Source of the DNA: DATLNF01 sp035536235
Lineage (GTDB): Bacteria > Actinomycetota > Actinomycetes > BP-191
Assembly: GCA_035536235.1 (NCBI GenBank)
Contig: DATLOQ010000013.1
Span: 1-32,759, forward strand
Length of the DNA: 32,759 bases
Reading direction: 5' to 3'
Shown here: positions 7,719 to 15,357 of the stretch, piece by piece
Layout of the letters: each line of letters opens with the position of its first letter
Position numbering within the stretch: the first letter of the stretch is position 1
Translations under genes and position numbers: made by a program
The notes under the pieces: generated by a model
Told to the model about the DNA's origin: nothing
Database searches by the model: none
What the model saw: only the letters and a program-made list of their open reading frames with translations

Positions 7719-8723
7719 ATGACCGAGACAGCAGTCGAGGCGTCGCAGGGATCTCCTGCGGCGCCTCGACAGCGTCGCGAGTGGCCGACCCTGGAGCTGC
7801 TCGCGTTCGCCCTCGTCGCTGCAGGGCTACTCCAGCCTCGGCTGGCCGGGCTGTTCGACTCCCCGGCGCTGCAGACCTGGGCCACCATCTTCGTGTCGAT
7901 CTCGATCCAAGCGCTGCCGTTCCTCGTCCTCGGGGTGACGATCAGCGGGCTGATCGCGGCCTTCGTGCCGCCGTCGTTCTTCGCCCGGGTGCTGCCGAAC
8001 CGGCCTGTCCTCGCCGTACCGGCAGCCGGGCTTGCAGGTGTCGTCCTGCCCGGCTGCGAGTGCGGATCGGTGCCGATCGCCGGGCGGCTCGTCGCGCGCG
8101 GAGTCGCTCCGGCGGCGGCGTTCGCCTTCCTCCTCTCGGCGCCGGCGATCAACCCCGTCGTGCTCGTCGCGACCGCCGTGGCCTTCCCGGGGCGCCCGGA
8201 GGTGGTCGGCGCGCGATTTCTTGCTTCTTTGGTCACCGCGGTGCTCGTCGGCTGGCTCTGGGTGGCGTTCGGCAAGGCACCCTGGATCACCAAGCGCGCG
8301 ATCGAAGCCGACCCGGACGCGTCGAGGTGGGAGATCTTCCGGGCCTCCGCGGGGCACGACTTCCTGCATGCCGGCGGCTACCTCGTCATCGGCGGCATCA
8401 CCGCGGCGACGCTCAACGTCACCATCCCCGAGTCCGTGCTCGACTCCCTCGCCGGCAACGGCGTGGTGGCCGTCCTGACGCTGTCCGTCCTGGCCGTCGT
8501 ACTCGCGATCTGCTCGGAGGCCGACGCCTTCGTGGCGGCGAGCTTGAGCAACTTCTCGCTCACCGCCCGGCTGGCCTTCATGACCGTCGGGCCGATGGTC
8601 GACGTCAAGCTCATCGCGTTGCAGGTGGGCACGTTCGGCAAGGCGTTCGCGCTGCGCTTCGCCCCGGTGACCTTCGTCGTCGCGGTGCTCACCAGTGTTG
8701 CGGTCGGCAGCTGGCTGCTGTGA
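7719..8723 (+). CDS. Permease of the DUF318/ArsP_1 type
   Basis: 334-residue polytopic membrane protein with about eight hydrophobic segments. The family motif is GCECGSVPI near residues 112-120 (C113, C115), followed by LLSAPAINPVVL. The CxC pair inside a membrane segment is characteristic of the PF03773 permeases, some of which move methylated arsenicals while others are linked to metal homeostasis. The next gene, 10 bp downstream, is the TIGR03943/DUF1980 partner that accompanies this permease type, so this is the two-subunit form rather than a lone ArsP. No arsenic genes are adjacent. The substrate is unknown and a metal-related role is inference. The ATG at 7719 is supported by the leaderless promoter signal. 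Confidence 0.88.
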   Translation: MTETAVEASQGSPAAPRQRREWPTLELLAFALVAAGLLQPRLAGLFDSPALQTWATIFVSISIQALPFLVLGVTISGLIAAFVPPSFFARVLPNRPVLAVPAAGLAGVVLPGCECGSVPIAGRLVARGVAPAAAFAFLLSAPAINPVVLVATAVAFPGRPEVVGARFLASLVTAVLVGWLWVAFGKAPWITKRAIEADPDASRWEIFRASAGHDFLHAGGYLVIGGITAATLNVTIPESVLDSLAGNGVVAVLTLSVLAVVLAICSEADAFVAASLSNFSLTARLAFMTVGPMVDVKLIALQVGTFGKAFALRFAPVTFVVAVLTSVAVGSWLL

Positions 8724-8733
8724 AGGAAATGCG

Positions 8734-9474
8734 ATGAGCAGAGAGACCCAGAACGCGATCATGGTGCTTGTGGGGGTGGCCGCACTGCGGCTGGGGCTGA
8801 CCGACGCGCACCTGCGCTACGTCAAGGCGTCGCTCGGCCCGTGGCTCGTGGTCGCCGGGGTGCTGCTCGTCGCGCTCGGGGCTCTCGGTCTGCTCCGCCG
8901 CGAGCGGCCGGGCGCAGAGGAGGTCGCCGAGCACCTCCACGACGGCGACCAGGTGGGTCACGACCATCACGGTCCGACCATCGCCTGGCTGCTCGTGCTG
9001 CCGGTGCTGGCCATCTTCCTCATCGCCCCCGCACCGCTGGGCTCCTACGCGGCGCAGCGCAACAGCGCCCGGCTTGAGGCGCCCCGAGCGAAGTTCCCAC
9101 CGCTGCCGGCGGAGGTCGCGGGGGCGGTGCCGCTCACCCTGCGGGAGTTCAACCTGCGGACGTTCTTCGACGACGACAAGGCGCTCGAAGGCAAGACCGT
9201 CCGGCTCACCGGCTTCGCCACCCCGCACGGTGCCGACGAAGTGTTCCTCACCCGCTTCATCCTCAGCTGCTGCGCCGCGGACGGCCGGCCGATCAAGGTG
9301 GCGATGAAGGGGCTCTCCGGGCCTCGCCCGAGCGCCGACCAGTGGCTCGAGGTCGAAGGCACCTGGGTGGAGCCTGAGCAGGCCGCCAAGGAGCGGGCGT
9401 TGATAGGGGAAGCTGCCGAGCTCGTCGTCACCTCGATGAAGAGGGTGCCGGCGCCAGCGCAGACCTACGAATAG
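8734..9474 (+). CDS. TIGR03943/DUF1980 family permease-associated protein
   Basis: 246 residues with two N-terminal hydrophobic segments (about 7-26 and 31-50), a His-rich charged loop containing EHLHDGDQVGHDHHGPT, a third hydrophobic segment, then a soluble C-terminal domain with ILSCCAADG (paired Cys) and WLEVEGTW. This is the usual partner of CxC permeases. Five His residues in the loop and the CC pair could bind a metal ion, though that is inference. The ATG at 8734 is preceded by AAGGAA overlapping the permease stop, supporting translational coupling; an upstream in-frame start at 8695 lies inside the permease gene and is rejected. The next gene, a secreted zinc peptidase, starts 12 bp after the stop, so all three probably share one mRNA. 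Confidence 0.85.
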   Translation: MSRETQNAIMVLVGVAALRLGLTDAHLRYVKASLGPWLVVAGVLLVALGALGLLRRERPGAEEVAEHLHDGDQVGHDHHGPTIAWLLVLPVLAIFLIAPAPLGSYAAQRNSARLEAPRAKFPPLPAEVAGAVPLTLREFNLRTFFDDDKALEGKTVRLTGFATPHGADEVFLTRFILSCCAADGRPIKVAMKGLSGPRPSADQWLEVEGTWVEPEQAAKERALIGEAAELVVTSMKRVPAPAQTYE

Positions 9475-9486
9475 GGGGGGTACACG

Positions 9487-11565
9487 ATGGCCGCACGACC
9501 GAATCGTTCAGCACTGCCTCTAGTCGCCGCGCTAGCAGCGACGCTGCTGGTGCCGCTCGCGTCGTCGACGTCGTACGCCGGTCCGGTGAAATGCGCTGAG
9601 GGGGATGTCACCCCGGACGGGCGGATCTTCCCGGAGCCGCTCGTCAGCAACACCTTCGTCGCCTTCGACGAGTTCGAATGCGCGATCCGCCTGCTGGAGA
9701 AGACGTTCCCCGACTTCGTCGAGGTGACGACGATCGGCAAGAGCCAGGGCGGCAGCGAGATCTACGACGTGTTGATCACCGACGAGCGGGTGAAGACGCC
9801 CAAGCAGAAGCTGCTCATCGTCAACTCCATCCACGGCAACGAGCCCGGCGGGCGCGAAGGCGGCATGCGGGTGATGGAGGACTGGGTCGACCCTCGGTTC
9901 GATGCGGGGAAGGACTGGGTCGTCGACGGCCTGAAGAAGTTCGTGGTGCACAACGTCTTCCCCAACCCCGACGGCTGGGTGGCCGGCGACATCGTCTCCG
10001 ACGAGCAGGGTGCCGGCGTTCTCGCGGCGCGCGGCAACGACAACGGCCGAGACCTCAACCGGCAGTTCCCCGTGACCGGCTACATCTATGAGCCGAACGG
10101 CACGCTGGAGGAGGCCGAGAGCCGAGCGGTGATGGCCAAGCTGTTCGACAAGAAGGGCTGGTATCTCGGCACCGACAACCACGGCCAAGGACCGGACACC
10201 TACGGCGCAGCCGGTCTGCAGATCGTCGGGCAGTTCGACTTCCAGAAGTCCGAGACCCTCGCGCGCTATGCCGACGCGATCAGCGACGCGTTCGCCGAGA
10301 ACAACGTCCTGTCGTCTCTGGAGACGCTGAACGACGTGACCGGTCAGGACCTCGGCGCCTACCACTGGGGCACCCTCTACGACATGCTCGGCTACTCCGC
10401 GTCCGGCTCGATGATCGACTACTACAACACCGCGAGCGGACTCGACGGAACCGGCTACGCCACCGAGCTCACCGCGGGAGCCGAGGTCAACCTCGCGACG
10501 TGGCCACGCCCGCTCGCCCAGCTCTGGGTCGACCTCATCCGCGCCATCAACGACACGATGCTCAAGCAGGCGCTCATCAAGCAGCGGTACGTGTTCCCCG
10601 TGGGCGGCTCCGTCGGCTACGTCTTCGATCCCGAGGTCGTCCGGGACGACGACGCCAACAAGGCGGGCCCGGAGGATGCGGGTCCGCTGCAGAAGCCGTA
10701 CTCCGTCTCCCGGATGAAGTTCTTCACCGACCTCAACCGCTACGCCGACCGCCCGCTCACCTCGGTGCGCGTGCGCGACATCGTGGCCTCCGGCGGCAAG
10801 ACCCTGGACCGGTTCGACTCGCTGGTGCTCGCCGACGACGCGATGCCCGAAGCGGCGGACGCTGACGCCTACTTCGCAGCCATCAAGGCATGGGTGGCTC
10901 GTGGCGGCAACCTCGTCGTCACTGACGCGGCTGCGCCGGCGATGCAGTCCATCGGCTTGCTACCCAACGACGAGGACGTCGTACGGATGGACGGCCAGTA
11001 CGTCGGCTCGGTGGAGTTCGCCACTCGCGAGCACCCGCTGGCGAAGGGGCTGCGCGGCGTCGCGCGGCAGACCTACGACTCCGTCCCGATCGGCTACGCC
11101 TTCCCGCCTGCCGGGCTGAACTGCCCCAACTGGTCGGTGGCGACCGAGGCGTGGGAGGCGGCCGGGGGCGAGGTGGTCGGCCACCTCGCGACCGGTGCAA
11201 CGACGCCGCCGGACAGGACGCGCACGACGTACGGCCAGGCCAAGATGGGCGACGGAATGGTGCGGTTCATCGGCGCGCTGCTGCCGCAGCCGACCGAGGC
11301 CTTCCTGCACCCCTACGGTCTGCAGAACTACGCCGTCACCTACACCGGCTACACCGTGCTGGCCAACTCCCTCGCCTACGACGCCCCCGGCCTCGGCGGC
11401 GCAGCCGCCGCTCCTCGGCCCGCGCCGGCCCCCGCGCCCGCGCCGGCCCCTGCCCCCCGGCCGGCCCCGCTGCCCGCGACGGGACTACCCCTCGGACTCG
11501 GACTGGCCGCGCTAGCGGCAGCCGCTGCCTCAGCCTTGACCGTTCGACGATTCCGCCGGGGTTAG
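9487..11565 (+). CDS. LPATG-anchored secreted M14 zinc carboxypeptidase, paralogue 2
   Basis: 692 residues with the same architecture as the peptidase at 5334. A signal peptide ends near A31 (SSTSYA). M14 zinc ligands are H116 and E119 (HGNEPGG) and probably H232, although the third-ligand motif reads DNHGQG instead of D-hydrophobic-HGE. R192 is in DLNRQ and the candidate catalytic Glu is E327 (YATEL). The amidotransferase-like part carries SLVLADDAMP and GGNLVVTD. The C-terminus has a long Pro-Ala repeat, LPATG at 662-666, a hydrophobic helix and RRFRRG. It starts 12 bp after the permease partner, behind a G-rich ribosome site, so it is probably expressed with the permease pair. It is the most divergent of the three paralogues around the active site, so activity is less certain. 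Confidence 0.88.
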   Translation: MAARPNRSALPLVAALAATLLVPLASSTSYAGPVKCAEGDVTPDGRIFPEPLVSNTFVAFDEFECAIRLLEKTFPDFVEVTTIGKSQGGSEIYDVLITDERVKTPKQKLLIVNSIHGNEPGGREGGMRVMEDWVDPRFDAGKDWVVDGLKKFVVHNVFPNPDGWVAGDIVSDEQGAGVLAARGNDNGRDLNRQFPVTGYIYEPNGTLEEAESRAVMAKLFDKKGWYLGTDNHGQGPDTYGAAGLQIVGQFDFQKSETLARYADAISDAFAENNVLSSLETLNDVTGQDLGAYHWGTLYDMLGYSASGSMIDYYNTASGLDGTGYATELTAGAEVNLATWPRPLAQLWVDLIRAINDTMLKQALIKQRYVFPVGGSVGYVFDPEVVRDDDANKAGPEDAGPLQKPYSVSRMKFFTDLNRYADRPLTSVRVRDIVASGGKTLDRFDSLVLADDAMPEAADADAYFAAIKAWVARGGNLVVTDAAAPAMQSIGLLPNDEDVVRMDGQYVGSVEFATREHPLAKGLRGVARQTYDSVPIGYAFPPAGLNCPNWSVATEAWEAAGGEVVGHLATGATTPPDRTRTTYGQAKMGDGMVRFIGALLPQPTEAFLHPYGLQNYAVTYTGYTVLANSLAYDAPGLGGAAAAPRPAPAPAPAPAPAPRPAPLPATGLPLGLGLAALAAAAASALTVRRFRRG

Positions 11566-11617
11566 CTCCACCGGCGCCGAGCCCGGCCGCGTTCGGCAGT
11601 ACGGGGAGTACGCCGGA

Positions 11618-11645
11618 TTGCGTATGTCGCCCCCGTGGTTACTCT
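11618..11645 (+). promoter_or_regulatory. Candidate promoter for the Tat-exported protein
   Basis: TTGCGT (11618-11623) and TACTCT (11640-11645) are separated by 16 bp, about 50 bp upstream of the ATG at 11698. Both hexamers are imperfect, and this was identified by eye only. Confidence 0.35.
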
Positions 11646-11697
11646 TCGTAGCATGGTGGTAACAGCACCACCGACAGCACGCAGTGGGGGAGCAGGT

Positions 11698-12243
11698 ATG
11701 GCTGAGGGGCGAATCGACCGACGTACCGTGATCAAGGCCGGCGCTGTCGGCGCGGCGTGGGCAGTCCCGACGCTGCTGTCCGTGCAGCCGGCGATGGCGC
11801 AGACCTCCGGGCCCCAGGGCAGCGCAGGGGTGTTCGTGCTGCCGGCCGGGCGGACGGCCACCTTCAGCAACATCAGGTTCACCGCTTGCGACGGGCTCTT
11901 CGCCGGCTACCAGTTCACCGGCGGACCCGACGTCCCCTTGGCTTCCAAGCCGTGCGGGTGCTTCGACTCGACCGCCCCGGACGTGGTCGTTGGGCCCTTT
12001 GCCGAGCCGCGCACGTTCCGGGTCTACCTCCGGGACATCGGCGACTGCGGGGGAGCGAGCTGCGACTACACCTACTACACCGACGACGCCACGCACGCAG
12101 CGGTCGTCGAGACCGGACCCGGGACGTACGACATCGGGATCCTGGACAGCTTCTTCTGCAACTGCCCACCGAACGTCGACTGCGCGAACCAGGGTGAGCC
12201 GTCGACGATAGGCAACCTGAGCCTGACCCTCACGATCGCCTGA
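11698..12243 (+). CDS. Cys-rich Tat-exported protein of unknown function
   Basis: 181 residues. The N-terminus DRRTVIKAG (R8-R9, K13) followed by a hydrophobic stretch and PAMA at about 31-34 is a twin-arginine signal peptide, so the protein is probably exported folded. The mature part is about 147 residues with eight Cys (in TACDG, KPCGCFD, DCGGASCDY, FCNCPPNVDC), enough for four disulfides, and is rich in Thr, Gly and Asp. No catalytic motif or sorting signal is seen. I do not recognise the mature domain. The ATG at 11698 follows GGGGGAG; in-frame starts at 11635 and 11653 would bury the Tat motif. It follows the second peptidase, but 132 bp with a candidate promoter suggests its own transcript. 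Its stop lies 1 bp from that of the convergent hppD. Confidence 0.78.
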   Translation: MAEGRIDRRTVIKAGAVGAAWAVPTLLSVQPAMAQTSGPQGSAGVFVLPAGRTATFSNIRFTACDGLFAGYQFTGGPDVPLASKPCGCFDSTAPDVVVGPFAEPRTFRVYLRDIGDCGGASCDYTYYTDDATHAAVVETGPGTYDIGILDSFFCNCPPNVDCANQGEPSTIGNLSLTLTIA

Positions 12244-12244
12244 C

Positions 12245-13342
12245 CTACAGGTTGCCGCGGACTGCTTGCTCGCGCTCGATCGCTTCGAAGAGCGCCTTGA
12301 AGTTGCCCTTGCCGAAGCCCTGCGACCCGTGCCGCTCGATCAGCTCGAAGAAGACGGTGGGCCGGTCCTGCACCGGCTTGGTGAAGATCTGCAGCAGGTA
12401 GCCCTCGTCGTCGCGGTCGACCAGGATGCGGTGCTTGCGCAGGTCATCCATCGGCACCCGCACGTCGCCGACCCGCTCCCGCAGGGTGTCGTCGTAGTAG
12501 GAGTCCGGCGTCTCCAGGAAGAGAACGCCCGCTGCCTTCATCCGCTCGACGGCGCGCACGATGTCATTCGTGGCTAACGCGATGTGCTGTACGCCGGGCC
12601 CGCCGTAGAACTCCAGGTACTCGTCGATCTGGCTCTTGCGCTTGCCCACGGCCGGCTCGTTGAGCGGGAACTTCACCCGCCGGGTGCCGTCTGCGACGAC
12701 CTTCGACATCAGCGCGGAGTACTCCGTCGCGATGTCGTCGCCGACGAACTCCGCCATGTTGGTGAAGCCCATCACCCGGTTGTAGAAGCCGACCCACTCG
12801 TCCATCTTGCCGAGCTCGACGTTGCCGACGACGTGGTCGACGGCCTGGAAGTAGCGCTTGTCCGGCGGCTCCACCAGCGGCGCGCGCTCGACGAAGCCGG
12901 GGGAGAAGACGCCGTCGTACGCCGTCCGCTCCACAAGGGTGTGCCGCGTCTGCCCATAGGTCGCGATCGCGGCGTAGACGATCTTGCCGTGGTCGTCTTC
13001 GACGATGTGCGGCTCGGCGAGCCCGGTCGCGCCGCGGGACACGGCGATCTCGTAGGCACGTGCTGCGTCGGGCACGCGCAGCGCGATGTCGACGACGCCG
13101 TCGCCGTGCGCCGCGACGTGTGGGGCGAGCGAGCCGTCCGGTGCCAGGTCTGTGGCGAGGACGAAGCGAGCGCCGCCGCTCTCGAGCACCCACTCGGCCT
13201 GCCCGGGGTGGCCGGTCTCAGGGCCTCGGTACGCCGTCACCCGCATGCCGAAGGCGGTGGAGTAGAAGTGAGCGGCTTGGCGCGCGTTGCCGACCGCGAA
13301 GGCGATGTAGTCGATCCCTTCGACCGGGAAGTCGTCGTTCAT
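12245..13342 (-). CDS. hppD: 4-hydroxyphenylpyruvate dioxygenase
   Basis: 365 residues. It converts 4-hydroxyphenylpyruvate to homogentisate with O2 and Fe(II) in tyrosine catabolism. Two vicinal-oxygen-chelate domains are visible. The iron ligands in the C-terminal domain are H170 (AVDHVVGNV), H253 (GVQHIALAT) and E333 (FFELIER). The conserved C-terminal GSQGFGKGNFKALFEAIE closes the active site and separates HppD from hydroxymandelate synthase-like relatives, although the two are close. The length is normal. It lies 33 bp downstream of greA on the same strand and may be read through from it. The next pathway enzyme, homogentisate dioxygenase, is not in the window. Confidence 0.95.
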   Translation of the reverse strand: MNDDFPVEGIDYIAFAVGNARQAAHFYSTAFGMRVTAYRGPETGHPGQAEWVLESGGARFVLATDLAPDGSLAPHVAAHGDGVVDIALRVPDAARAYEIAVSRGATGLAEPHIVEDDHGKIVYAAIATYGQTRHTLVERTAYDGVFSPGFVERAPLVEPPDKRYFQAVDHVVGNVELGKMDEWVGFYNRVMGFTNMAEFVGDDIATEYSALMSKVVADGTRRVKFPLNEPAVGKRKSQIDEYLEFYGGPGVQHIALATNDIVRAVERMKAAGVLFLETPDSYYDDTLRERVGDVRVPMDDLRKHRILVDRDDEGYLLQIFTKPVQDRPTVFFELIERHGSQGFGKGNFKALFEAIEREQAVRGNL

Positions 13343-13375
13343 CCGGCCAGCGCCTGCCTCTCGATCGTTGTGCTC

Positions 13376-13885
13376 TCAGCCCAGGTAGGGCTGCACCGAC
13401 ACGATGTTGACCTTCATCGTCGCGCCGCGCGGTGCGGTGTAGGACACGAGCTCGCCGGCCTGGTGGCCGAGCACTGCGGCACCGAGCGGGGACGAGGGGG
13501 AGTAGATCTGGTAGCCCTCGACGCGGTCCTCCCGCGAGCCGAGCAGGAAGGTCTCGCTGTCGTCGTCCCCGTCGAACTGCACCTCGACCAGGGTGCCGGC
13601 AACCGCGACGTCACCCGATGCCGGGGCCTCGCCGACCTGCGCGTCCTGCAGCAGCTGGGTGAGGGTGCGGATCCGGGCTTCGAGCTTGCCCTGCTCGTCC
13701 TTGGCGGCGTGGTAGCCGCCGTTCTCCTTGAGGTCGCCTTCCTCACGAGCGGCGGCGATACGGCCGACCACGGTGTCGCGCACCGGTCCGCTCAGCTCGG
13801 CCAGCTCGGCCTGCAGTCGGTCGTAGGCCTCTTGCGTGAGCCAGGTCGTGGGGCGCGTCGTCTCGGTCACGCTGGTCATCTCCAT
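13376..13885 (-). CDS. greA: Transcription elongation factor GreA
   Basis: 169 residues. It binds the RNA polymerase secondary channel and stimulates cleavage of backtracked RNA. The N-terminal coiled coil carries the acidic-tip motif AREEGDLKENGGYHAAK, and the C-terminal FKBP-like domain ends in a stretch around SPLGAAVLGHQAGE. Two starts are possible, MEMTSV at 13885 or MTSV at 13879; the first is listed. Reading from the minus strand, TGCTAGCGT (13931-13923) about 40 nt upstream is a plausible extended -10 giving a short leader. Its position between DUF4307 and hppD, with mca divergent, matches the usual actinobacterial arrangement of greA, DUF4307 and mca. Confidence 0.95.
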   Translation of the reverse strand: MEMTSVTETTRPTTWLTQEAYDRLQAELAELSGPVRDTVVGRIAAAREEGDLKENGGYHAAKDEQGKLEARIRTLTQLLQDAQVGEAPASGDVAVAGTLVEVQFDGDDDSETFLLGSREDRVEGYQIYSPSSPLGAAVLGHQAGELVSYTAPRGATMKVNIVSVQPYLG

Positions 13886-13922
13886 CGCAGCTCTGTCTGG
13901 TCTGTCTCCGGCGGCACCTACG

Positions 13923-13931
13923 ACGCTAGCA
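13923..13931 (-). promoter_or_regulatory. Candidate extended -10 of greA
   Basis: TGCTAGCGT on the minus strand would start RNA near 13916, about 30 nt before the greA ATG. No convincing -35 is present, in keeping with an extended -10 promoter. It lies in the 60-bp gap behind the DUF4307 stop. Confidence 0.4.
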
Positions 13932-13945
13932 CCGCTGGCCGCCAG

Positions 13946-14311
13946 CTACCGGCCTCGGGTGATCTGGCAGGTCGCCACGGCAGCGTCCTGGGCGGGCTCG
14001 AGCGGCGTCGGCACCAGGACAGTGAGGCGAGTGGTCCGTCCGCCGTCAGTGCGCGGACCGACCTTGATCCCTGTGAGACGCCCCGCGGAGTTGCCCTCGG
14101 CGTCGAACGCCGCGACCTGGCACTCGGCCGTCGTGCGCGAGGGCTTGTCGACCTCGAAGGTCACCTTCACCCGCAGCGGATCGCCGACCTGCACCTGCGT
14201 CGTACGCCAGGCGAGATCGACCCGCGGGCGGTCGTAGAAGAAGACGACGAACAGCATGATGACGAGCAGAGCGACGCCGGTGGCGTAGATGGCGAACTTG
14301 GCGGCGCGCAC
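13946..14311 (-). CDS. DUF4307 single-pass membrane protein
   Basis: 121 residues from the GTG at 14311. A short basic N-terminus (VRAAKFAIYATG) leads into one membrane helix of about 20 residues (ALLVIMLFVVFFY), followed by an extracytoplasmic beta-rich domain with two Cys (AECQVAAF and ATCQITRG). It matches the DUF4307 proteins that sit beside mca in Actinomycetota; the function is unknown. An ATG at 14332 would add seven residues and overlap the mca start by 2 nt through a shared CATG. The GTG is preferred because GATACT on the minus strand lies 7 nt before it, whereas nothing suitable precedes the ATG. Either start is possible. Confidence 0.8.
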   Translation of the reverse strand: MRAAKFAIYATGVALLVIMLFVVFFYDRPRVDLAWRTTQVQVGDPLRVKVTFEVDKPSRTTAECQVAAFDAEGNSAGRLTGIKVGPRTDGGRTTRLTVLVPTPLEPAQDAAVATCQITRGR

Positions 14312-14317
14312 GGCACC

Positions 14318-14324
14318 TAGTATC
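14318..14324. promoter_or_regulatory. Shared divergent -10 for mca and DUF4307
   Basis: TAGTAT (14318-14323) ends 7 nt before the mca ATG at 14331, predicting a leaderless mca mRNA. On the opposite strand the same bases read GATACT (14324-14319), 7 nt before the GTG at 14311 of DUF4307. The two elements overlap by five bases. Confidence 0.55.
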
Positions 14325-14330
14325 GCGGAC

Positions 14331-15242
14331 ATGAACAACGTGGCAGCGGACGGGGAGCGGCTCCGGCTGATGGCCGTGCACGCGCACCCCGATGACGAGT
14401 CGAGCAAGGGCGCGGCGACGATGGCCCGCTACGCCCGCGAGGGCGTCGACGTCATCGTCGTCACCTGCACGGGTGGTGAGCTCGGCGACATTCTCAACCC
14501 GGCCATGGATCGACCCGAGGTGCGAGCGGACCTTGCTCGCGTACGCCGGCAGGAGCTCGTCCAAGCAGTGAACATCCTGGGGGTGCGTCAGGTCGACCTC
14601 GGCTTCGCCGACTCCGGCCTGCCGGAGGCACCGGAGGGCGAGCCGCTGCCGCCACTGCCCGACGGCTGCTTCGCCGTACAGGACCTCGAGGTCGTTGGCC
14701 GCGCGCTGGTCGAGGTCGTGCGCCGCGAGCGGCCGCACGTGATCCTCACCTACGACGAGACCGGCGGCTATCCGCACCCCGACCACATCATGTGCCACCG
14801 CGTCTCGGTTGAGGCCTTCGAGGCCGCGGGCGACCCCGAGCGCTACCCCGGCACGGGCGAGCCGTGGACGCCGCTGAAGCTCTACTACGTGCACGGCTGG
14901 CACAAGGAGAAGGTGCTCACCATGCACGCCGCGCTCACCGAGCGCGAGATGGAGTCGCCGTACGCCGAGTGGCTCGACCGCTGGGAGGACAAGCCGGAGG
15001 ACGCCAACCGGGTGACCACGCGGGTGCACTGCTCGGACTACTTCCCGCTGCGCGACCAGGCGCTCATCGCGCACGCGACGCAGGTCGACCCGCAGGGCCG
15101 GTGGTTCATGGTCCCCGTCACGATGCAGCAGGAGTGCTGGCCCACCGAGGATTACGAGCTGGCCCGGTCCCTGGTGGAGTCCGCGCTGCCGGAGGACGAC
15201 CTCTTCGCCGGCATTCGAGCCACCGACCGCACCGCGCCGTAA
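14331..15242 (+). CDS. mca: Mycothiol S-conjugate amidase
   Basis: 303 residues of the LmbE/PIG-L zinc deacetylase fold. It cleaves mycothiol S-conjugates to a mercapturic acid and GlcN-Ins, detoxifying electrophiles in mycothiol-producing bacteria. Zinc ligands are H19 and D22 in HAHPDDE and H152 in YPHPDH. The segments SSKGAATMARYA, CTGGELGDILNPAMD and GFADSGLP are characteristic of Mca rather than the related deacetylase MshB, and the neighbouring greA and DUF4307 support Mca. The ATG at 14331 is preferred over the longer frame from 14289 because the leaderless -10 TAGTAT is 7 nt away and the Mca N-terminus begins here. Its presence indicates that the organism makes mycothiol. Confidence 0.95.
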   Translation: MNNVAADGERLRLMAVHAHPDDESSKGAATMARYAREGVDVIVVTCTGGELGDILNPAMDRPEVRADLARVRRQELVQAVNILGVRQVDLGFADSGLPEAPEGEPLPPLPDGCFAVQDLEVVGRALVEVVRRERPHVILTYDETGGYPHPDHIMCHRVSVEAFEAAGDPERYPGTGEPWTPLKLYYVHGWHKEKVLTMHAALTEREMESPYAEWLDRWEDKPEDANRVTTRVHCSDYFPLRDQALIAHATQVDPQGRWFMVPVTMQQECWPTEDYELARSLVESALPEDDLFAGIRATDRTAP

Positions 15243-15252
15243 GCGGCACCTG

Positions 15253-15306
15253 TTTTCGACTCCACGACCAGACCAGCGCCTGCTTTCGTCGTCGTGGAGT
15301 CGAAAA
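15253..15306. repeat. 16-bp perfect palindrome in a convergent gap, dispersed repeat copy 1
   Basis: The arms ttttcgactccacgac (15253-15268) and gtcgtggagtcgaaaa (15291-15306) are perfect reverse complements around a 22-nt loop. A related copy lies at 32601-32656. Both occupy gaps between convergent genes. The outer A/T ends do not give a U-tail on either strand, so this looks more like a REP-type element than a standard intrinsic terminator, though it could end transcription from both sides. Confidence 0.85.
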
Positions 15307-15357
15307 GATGCGGGTGGGGGTGGGAAGTCGAGGTCGGCACGGAGGAATGCGACGGAC

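Noticed and set aside
12584..14320. 578-codon open frame on the plus strand
   Set aside because: Antisense to hppD, greA and DUF4307, all of which have clear family motifs; no recognisable domain in the plus frame.
15253..15306. Standard intrinsic terminator
   Set aside because: The stem lacks a U-tract on either strand and a related copy exists elsewhere, so a repeat element is the safer label.
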